From the NCBI RefSeq assembly GCF_021869535.1, contig NW_026262701.1:7641501-7705500 (forward strand): a stretch of DNA of 64,000 nucleotides. The letters are read 5' to 3'. The notes under the pieces are model-generated. The model ran no database searches. It was not told the origin of the DNA and worked only from the letters and a program-made list of their open reading frames with translations. The DNA is from Mytilus californianus. Taxonomy: Eukaryota > Mollusca > Bivalvia > Mytilida > Mytilidae. Shown here one piece after another: positions 58,501 to 64,000 of this stretch. Numbering within the stretch: the stretch's first letter is position 1; each line of letters opens with the position of its first letter. The translations under genes and the position numbers were made by a program.

Positions 58501-61500
58501 AATAGTCAATTTTTAACAATTTTTTGTAAATTTTTGTAATCTTTTACAAAAATCTTCTTCTCTGAAACTACTGAGACAAATTAAATTAACCATACTTGGC
58601 CATAATCATTATTAGGGTATCTAGTTTAAAAAATTTGTCCGATGACCCCGCCTTCCAACCATCATGGCCGACTTGGTTAAAAATAGAACATCGGAGTAAA
58701 ATGCAGTTTTTGGTTTATATCTCTGAAACTTAAGCATTGAGAGCAAATCTGACGGGTGGCAAAAATGTTCATCAGATTTAGATTTATCTGCCCTGAAATT
58801 TTCAGACGAATCTGACAACCCGTTGTTGGGTTGCTGCCCCTGAGTTAGTAATTTTACAAAAATTTTGCAGTTTTTTGTTATTATCTTAGATATCATTATA
58901 ATATCTAATATCTAATACTATTAATTATGATTTTAACCTTATTTTACATGATTTCCAAAGCATCAGTAAATACAGGTGAGCGACACAGGCTCTTGAGACC
59001 CTCTAGTTGTTATTATCTTAGATATCATTATAATATCTAATATCTAATACATTTGTACTATTAATTATGATTTTAACCTTGTTTTACATGATTTCCAAAG
59101 CATTAGTAAATACAGGTGAGCGACACAGGCTCTTGAGAGCCTCTAGTTCATTATGTTAGTTTGGGGAACTAGATGGATTCTTCCTTCTAAACTCATGCTG
59201 ACTTACATAACATTGTAACATATTCCACCAGTACAAACAAATTCTGTAAACCAACTTATTTTCGAAACTTTTGTGAGTAGACAAAAAAAATCCCAATATA
59301 AATAGTTGCTAATATGTCAAACTTGGATCTTTTCTTATATGTATACATGAACAAAGTTAGAAAGTCGCTAACATAAATGTTTGCAAAATCGACTAAAAAG
59401 GGCTAAGCTCAAAATAAAGTATCTGAAAATAAGTTTGTTTACAGTATAGTCTAGTGTTACAATTAATGGACTTTACAACAAGTATATTGCATAGGAATGC
59501 AAGCTTTTTAAATCAAGGAGTTCAATTTAGTAGAAATCAACAACCAAAAAAATTAATACATTTCGAGGTGCATGCATGTATTTATAAAATATAAAAATGG
59601 TTGCTCATTAGTGTATAAATGTTTTTTTTAAATTTCAGGTTAGAAAGTGCAACTGGGTTAAAAATAGAAGACAAAATATTTGAAACACTTGGATTTTGTT
59701 CTGAAACTGAGACAATCCAACCAGGGCTTCTAGCAGAGGCAACGACATCTATTATCAAAGATGAACTAGCTAAAATGTTGATTAATGAAGGCATTGATGA
59801 GGATGAAGCTAGAGGAATTCTTGACCAGAACTGGGAGGAAGGAGAGAATAAAAATCCAAAACATTTAAAATCTGTTGGCAACCTAAAGACATTGTTTGAA
59901 ATATTAAAGAAGAATGATATTAAAATTGCTGTTTGCACTGCAGACAATAGGGAAGGATCTTTGGCTGGTCTTGCAGAGCTTGGACTAAAAGATTACATTG
60001 ACATTCTTATATGTGGCGACGATCCCCATACGGAGGCAAAACCGGCTCCACATAATGCCTGGAAGATTTGTAAAGAATTGGGAGTTGATCCAGAACAGAC
60101 TGTAATGGTTGGAGATACACAGACAGACATATTGATGTCAAAACGGGCAAACTTAGGTTTAACTGTTGGTGTTCTAAGTGGTGTGGGAGGCACTAGTGAT
60201 TTATTACCGGGAGCTGATCATGTCATTACCGACATTCAGGATCTACTTCCTTTAGTTATGCCATATGAAGATTGGAAAGATTGCTATGTATACACAACAG
60301 ATGAGCGAGTACTTGTAGAGCCACATCATTATGACGAACAAGTTACCAAGGAAGTACCTATAAATGGCAAAAGAAAGTTCTCCCTGGTGGTATTTGACTT
60401 TCATGGCACACTCATCTGCCTTCATACGAAGTCATCCAAATGGACCAAAGCCATTTGTAAAAGGTCAGATTCTTTATTTTATGGCCTCCATGACTCAAAT
60501 TAGAACATTTGGGTTATATCATATGTAACTTATTCTCAAATATCTTGAAAAATGTAGTAATTAAGAAAAGAATGGAACAAAAATTCTAATCAAAAAAGAG
60601 TTAAATTGAATATCACTATCAGTATGGTGGAAATAAAGAAGTCGACATACACTATCATTAACCTGTTAAAACACTATGTATTCAAGAAATAGAGATAATT
60701 TGCATTACAGAGACTTTAAGGAGTGGTGAAAATTGCATATATCTTAAACATTTTCTTTATTTTCTTGTTTTTCATCAATATCACAGTGATTTTGAAAATA
60801 TAAGAATGAGCACACCCAAGAAACAGCTTCATATTTAGTGAAAATGTGTAGCAATAATGATAAAACATCTTCTCGGATCTCTTATAATAATACTGAGTAT
60901 ATTTACAATATATGTACATTGTCGGACAATATAAAATTTATTTGTATGAACTTTTGAAACAGGACGAAAAGCTAGGCTCTCCGAGCTTTTCTCCTATTTT
61001 GTAGCGAGTACAAATACATTTGATATTTCTGACAATGTACATATATTGTTTTTATCCTGCAATTTACACCCAGCACTTGAGGCTTTAGTTGTTTAAATCC
61101 AAATCATTGCCTCTGATTTTTCAAAGAAATCGACATAGTCATGATAGTTGAAACGCGGACCGTTACTGTTACCCAGAAAGAAGTATCCATTTTACCGCTT
61201 GCTCAACATGGAAGCGGGTGACAGGAGACTTTTATTTGTACATGTACAAATAAAGCAAAAATTTATTTGTGTACCTGTTATTTGTACAATTGAGTCTAAC
61301 AAGAATATATATATATAAGAAATGCAATACAGTACAGGTAGCAAATAGATGCAGTTAACCAGTTTCTGTAATCATAAATGTATAATACAGTTAATACTCA
61401 GATATTTTTGCCTTTTAAAATAGATTTGACATGTATAGATATGTGGGACTCTGAACTATAATGGTACTCCAAACCGTAATGGTCATGCTGATGTATGATG

Positions 61501-64000
61501 GTTTAACGCTGAGGTGTGTTTTTGATCACGCTGAAGTGTGATGGTGGTATTGTGACCCTATTTTGTTGATAGCTACGCCGAATGTTCAATGTTTTCATGT
61601 TCACAGGAAAATGTAGAAGTCAATTTGTCTGTTGGAAGTATAGATTTTCAGTTTTTTAAAGGAAAACACTGAGAGTAAAACGTGTTTAATTTAAAATAGT
61701 CAAGAAAAATTGTATTTGCATTTCCAGTTCTCACTGTAACATTGTAGTGTACATCATGAACATTATACTTTGTAAATAGCTTAGACAAAACAAAATCAGT
61801 CGTTCATAAATTGTCTCTACATATAAAAGCTATTTTCCTTTGAAACCAGTACTAATTGCAATGACTGAAAAAATGTGGTAGTTGGTTGAAATGCAAATAC
61901 TTCTTGGCTCAGAACACAGCAAAATAAGCAAAAAATATAAACGGCTACTGTGAATCAGAACATGTACAAGACAGACAACCAATGGTTCTTTAATACTGAA
62001 ACTGGAGAAAACATTGAATGTTAGGTATTTTTATTCTTACTTATAAAAAATTCAAGCTCTCATAATAATTAGACATCTGTAAATTTTAAACTAGCCATTA
62101 CGCGTCTTATAGACCATCCCACATCAGCGAAAGAACCATCGCACTTCGGCGAAGACCACTGCACTTCAACGTGACCATTGCAGTTTAGAGTACCCTTCCC
62201 ACCCCAGAGTCCTACAGATATACATCAGTCTTCAGGCTTGGTCTTCAGCATACCAGGCCATGTTTGTAAAATTTCCATTGGGCCTGTAATAATTTCCAAA
62301 TACATTTCAATAGAATATGTACCAAATTTTAAAAAAAATGAGCATAGTATATATATAATGCTTGTGAAATATTGATAGTTTAATCTGTCAAACTGAAGAG
62401 GAAATGATATATCTTTATTTAAATCCTTTCAGATTTGAAGAGAAAACCGGTTTAAAAATTGGACCACAAATTGCAGACACACTTGGGTATTGTGAAATGA
62501 CCAAGAAAGTGTCTGAAGGTGTTCTGTCAGAGGGTACTTGGTATGAAATTAAAAAGTCAATGGTGGATGTTGTGAGAAAGCATGGTATTCCATATCAAGA
62601 AGCTGTTATACTCACAAACCAAGTTATAAAAGAATGTGAACATATTTGGTATGAGGACTCAAAAACTCTCAACAAAGATATCAAAGAATTTTTTAAACTT
62701 TTAAAAAATGCTGGTATGAAGATTGCTGTTTCAGCTGCAGATGAAAGAGATAATGTCTTCAAAGAATTCCAAAACTTGGGAGTTATGAATTATATAGATT
62801 TCCTTTTATGTGATGGCGATCCTCATGCTATTACTCCACTTGGTAGACATAATATAGAGTTTATATGTGAGCAATTAAATGTTGATCCATCTGAAACAGT
62901 TCTTGTTGGCGATGCTACAGCCGATTTTATAAATGTGGACACTACAAGATGTATTGGTGTTTTAACTGGGGTAGCATCAAAGCAACAGTTGGAAGATCAT
63001 ACTGATATTGTTGTAGAATCTGTTGATGACGTACTTGACCACGTCATTGGTACATCACCGTCTCTTCCTCCTCCATCACCTAGGCAACCATCACGTCAAT
63101 CTGCTCCAATGTATACGGCTGGTGGGCCATTTTCTACAATTAAAAGATCATTTTCTACCAGTACATCCAGACATTACAGTACAAAATCAGACATAAGTAG
63201 TGTTCACGATTATGTTATCGTAGGTGCTGGGTCTGCTGGATGTGTTTTAGCCAACCGATTGTCAGCTAATGAAGAGAACAAAGTATTGGTTCTGGAAGCT
63301 GGACCAAAAGATTACACATGGAAAATACATATGCCTGCTGCATTGATGTATAACCTGTGTGATGATAAGTATAATTGGTACTATCATACAGAGCCAGAAA
63401 AAGGAATGAATGATCGTGTAATGTACTGGCCAAGAGGAAGAGTATGGGGAGGATCATCCTCATTAAATGCCATGGTGTACATCAGGGGAAATGCATTAGA
63501 TTATGACAGTTGGGAAAAGTTAGGCGCTACTTCTTGGTCTTATGCAGACTGTCTACCATATTTCAAAAAAGCTCAGTGTCATGAATTAGGGGAAAACGAA
63601 TACAGAGGTGGCAGTGGTCCATTACATGTGTCTAGAGGAAAGAACAAAAATCCCCTTTTCCAAGCTTTTATAGATGCTGGAGTACAAGCTGGTTATCCTT
63701 TCACAGATGATATGAATGGGTACCAGCAGGAAGGACTTGGATGGATGGATATGACAATTCATAAAGGATTACGTTGGAGTGCAGCATCGGCATATCTACG
63801 TCCTGCAAATGAACGAACAAATTTGACAGCAGAAGTTAAAGCATTTACCAATAGAATTCTTTTTGACAATAATCGTGCAGTTGGGGTGGAATATGAACAA
63901 GGTGGTGTTGTGAAAAAAGCAATGGCAAACAAGGAAGTAATATTGAGTGGTGGAGCGATAAATTCACCACAGCTTTTGATGTTATCTGGTATAGGAAATG
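50001..64000 (+). CDS. HAD-HAD-choline dehydrogenase fusion, 3' end beyond window
   Basis: Coding exons 50001-50097, 51246-51435, 59639-60463 and 62433 onward join in frame to 893 residues before the window ends. The start is the first ATG after an in-frame TGA at 49995. Residues 1-60 are Arg-rich with few acids, as in a mitochondrial targeting sequence. HAD 1 spans about 66-310: D74-x-D76-G-T, T196, K230 and G-D255-x3-D259 are all present. HAD 2 spans about 343-575: D349 and D531/D535 remain, but H351, A472 and P506 replace the second Asp, the Thr and the Lys. A Pro/Ser linker (578-625) follows. The GMC oxidoreductase starts at about 628: FAD motif G635-x-G637-x2-G640, E659, WPRGRVWGGSSSLNAM (703-718) and GGAINSPQLLMLSGIGN (877-893), nearly identical to vertebrate CHDH. 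Choline dehydrogenase oxidises choline to betaine aldehyde at the mitochondrial inner membrane; its catalytic C-terminal half is not in the window. Confidence 0.95.
51246..51435 (+). CDS. Fusion gene coding exon 2 (HAD 1 motif I)
   Basis: Follows an ATATTCCAG acceptor and ends in phase 2 at GCTAA/GTACGT. Encodes residues 33-95, ending with LVIFDKDGTLICF and the first cap-domain helix. Confidence 0.95.
51460..51620. repeat. Foldback sequence at the start of fusion intron 2
   Basis: TTATTGTGGATTTAATTATT, TTCATGGAAACC and ATTTGTGGTTCAACCATGCC recall the weak foldback at 36910-37115 (GATTCATTTATTTCCG, CATGGATTGAGG, TTCGTGGTTCACC). It seems to be a shared, decayed repeat of unknown class. Confidence 0.45.
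51625..52645 (-). repeat. GTCGAG-type element, complete, reversed
   Basis: On the minus strand: 5' hairpin GTCGAGCCTTCGACTTTAGT, CGAAAAAGCGAGAC; a (GTC)n microsatellite (52567-52591); four ~190-bp units; GAGCCTGCGATTAACAG; AGGCGAGACACTGGG; and the perfect palindrome GGGTTCCGCGGAACCC. It is a full version of the array at 2086-2872. Confidence 0.88.
52646..53221 (+). other. Intron sequence, nothing recognised
   Basis: Part of the 8.2-kb intron of the fusion gene. AT-rich, with no exon, RNA gene or clear repeat boundary. Confidence 0.4.
53222..53285 (+). repeat. ATACCCCCGC-type element fragment
   Basis: TTATACCCCCGCTTTAAAAA and GTGTGATGCGTTTTCAGATT, CATCACTCAACAACTTCC match 57866-57920. The rest of the element is missing. 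Confidence 0.6.
53295..53470 (+). repeat. GGAAATGGGGAATGTG interspersed repeat
   Basis: The sequence from TTGAGAATGGAAATGGGG to AACAAATATGTATACTAG is the forward copy of 2878-3040. Confidence 0.72.
53500..54057 (+). repeat. GAAGATGTGGTATGA interspersed repeat, 3' two-thirds
   Basis: Contains GAGGCTCCTGACTTGGGACA twice, GCGGGGTTAAACATG twice, CCTCCCCCTAACCTGGGACA and the end TCTAAGACTAAATTATCAAT, CCGTA. An internal duplication of about 210 bp makes it longer than other copies. Confidence 0.72.
54510..56864 (+). repeat. CGACC-type element with both ends, nested
   Basis: The 5' hairpin ATACGACCGCAAAAA / TTTTTGTGGTCGTAT is followed by GACGTTGGCG(TCG)n and a ~160-bp tandem core. The 3' end is TTCGACCTCTGCGGTCGTAT, CAAGCTTCGCCCCAGCGGAG, CATTTTAT. 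Removing it restores GAATATTATTATAGATAGA of the host element, with no duplicated bases. Confidence 0.9.
55798..56669. mobile_element. 872-bp TIR element with AATAG target duplication
   Basis: The tips CATACATGTGA and TCACATGTATG are inverted repeats. AATAG flanks both sides, and the sister copy at 40113 shows the empty site TTTGAATAGGTAAATT. CTCCTGA and TCAGGAG words cluster near both ends as subterminal repeats. There is no transposase frame. The superfamily is not assigned. Confidence 0.88.
57079..57689 (+). other. Intron sequence with a short GAAGATGTGG-like patch
   Basis: About 57312-57370 (AAGGAGATGTGTTATGATTG, CCAATGAAACAACTATC) is a decayed start of the GAAGATGTGGTATGA repeat. The rest is unassigned. 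Confidence 0.45.
57690..57963 (+). repeat. ATACCCCCGC-type element, 3' part
   Basis: Ends with TTCGGCGGGGGTATCATCAG, TGAGC-AGTA-GCTCA (hairpin) and CAGTTTTACTTGTT. The GGGGGTAT word is the complement of the family's 5' tip seen at 53228. The next element starts at the following base. Confidence 0.7.
57964..59148 (+). repeat. GCTCACC-type element with doubled 3' end
   Basis: The 5' hairpin pairs GCTCACCTGGCCC with GGGCCAAGTGAGC, followed by GTCCGTCGTCCGTCGTCGTC and two body units with CCAACCAACCAAGATGGC or a variant. The terminal segment from GTTATTATCTTAGATATC to GAGCGACACAGGCTCTTGAG, CCTCTAGTT occurs twice in tandem (58878-59006 and 59009-59148). Confidence 0.87.
59149..59638 (+). other. 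Intron 3' portion, nothing recognised
   Basis: AT-rich intron sequence leading to the HAD exon acceptor, with no repeat I could assign. Confidence 0.4.
59639..60463 (+). CDS. Fusion gene coding exon 3 (rest of HAD 1, motif I of HAD 2)
   Basis: Follows an AAATTTCAG acceptor and completes Lys96. It carries HAD 1 motifs II (CTAD), III (AKPAP) and IV (VGDTQTD), then at 344-354 SLVVFDFHGTL of HAD 2. It ends in phase 2 at AAAAG/GTCAGA. Reading on past 60463 reaches a stop within 13 codons. Confidence 0.96.
60906..61049. mobile_element. Foldback sequence in last fusion-gene intron
   Basis: CAATATATGTACATTGTC (60908 onward) pairs with GACAATGTACATATATTG (ending 61050). The inner arms ATTTGTATGAACT and AGTACAAAT pair imperfectly, and a central hairpin GAAAAGCT / AGCTTTTC forms the loop. 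Confidence 0.7.
61440..62210. repeat. Inverted pair of GCTGAAGTGTGATGGT repeat clusters
   Basis: 61448-61550 has several ~20-bp units like CACGCTGAAGTGTGATGGT. 62096-62205 has the same unit inverted (ACCATCGCACTTCGGCG). The arms flank about 550 bp of unassigned sequence, so this may be a transposon with repetitive inverted ends. Confidence 0.65.
62433..64000 (+). CDS. CHDH-like: Fusion gene coding exon 4 (rest of HAD 2, linker, choline dehydrogenase N-half), partial
   Basis: Follows a CCTTTCAG acceptor and completes Arg371. It is open for 522 codons to the window edge without an intron. Encodes HAD 2 from the cap onward, the Pro/Ser linker, and the FAD-binding part of choline dehydrogenase. 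The window cuts the codon after Asn893. Confidence 0.96.

Noticed and set aside
59582-59947. 121-codon open frame on the minus strand
   Set aside because: It is antisense to HAD exon 3, which is clearly conserved on the plus strand.

Overview
This is a eukaryotic, intron-rich, AT-rich and extremely repeat-rich window. It most likely comes from a bivalve mollusc, probably a mytilid mussel. The evidence is two interrupted animal genes with long introns, many copies of interspersed families I associate with mussel DNA, several Pearl/Helitron-like element families with (CGTC)n-type microsatellites, and a tandem hammerhead-ribozyme repeat of the retrozyme kind reported from mussels. There are no operons, bacterial genes or CRISPR arrays.

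Gene 1 (1782-22118, + strand) is a complete centromere protein L gene (CENPL). Ten coding exons with GT-AG introns join in frame into 352 residues. The protein matches vertebrate CENP-L along its length (TPLYKF, W-M-x-A-M-W, and the SHFH-x-x-F helix near the C-terminus). Its introns carry foldback elements, MITEs, tandem repeats and nested Pearl-like elements.

The 22119-49985 stretch has no gene I can support. It holds relics of mobile DNA: a 6.1-kb hAT-like element that has received other elements, a second 1.6-kb hAT-like element, a pair of inverted repeats tipped by 30-nt G and C runs, a broken LINE 3' end, and many Pearl-like copies. At 48012-48716 a dimer of a 354-bp unit carries a complete hammerhead ribozyme on the minus strand in each copy.

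Gene 2 (50001 to the window edge, + strand, 3' end missing) encodes an unusual fusion. In order it has a mitochondrial-type N-terminus, a HAD phosphatase domain with an intact catalytic set, a second HAD domain lacking three of the catalytic residues, a proline/serine-rich linker containing what looks like a buried mitochondrial presequence, and a choline dehydrogenase (GMC oxidoreductase). The two HAD repeats share an intron at the same site and phase, so the domain probably arose by tandem exon duplication. Choline dehydrogenase makes betaine aldehyde on the way to glycine betaine, a major osmolyte of marine bivalves. The fused phosphatase may feed or regulate that step, but its substrate is unknown.

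The repeats show a shared theme. At least six element families with different sequences begin with a hairpin, continue with a GTC- or CGTC-rich microsatellite and a tandem-repeat core, and end with a palindrome and a short T-rich tail. One nested copy can be compared with an empty site in this same window and shows insertion without target-site duplication, as Helitron/Helentron relatives do.
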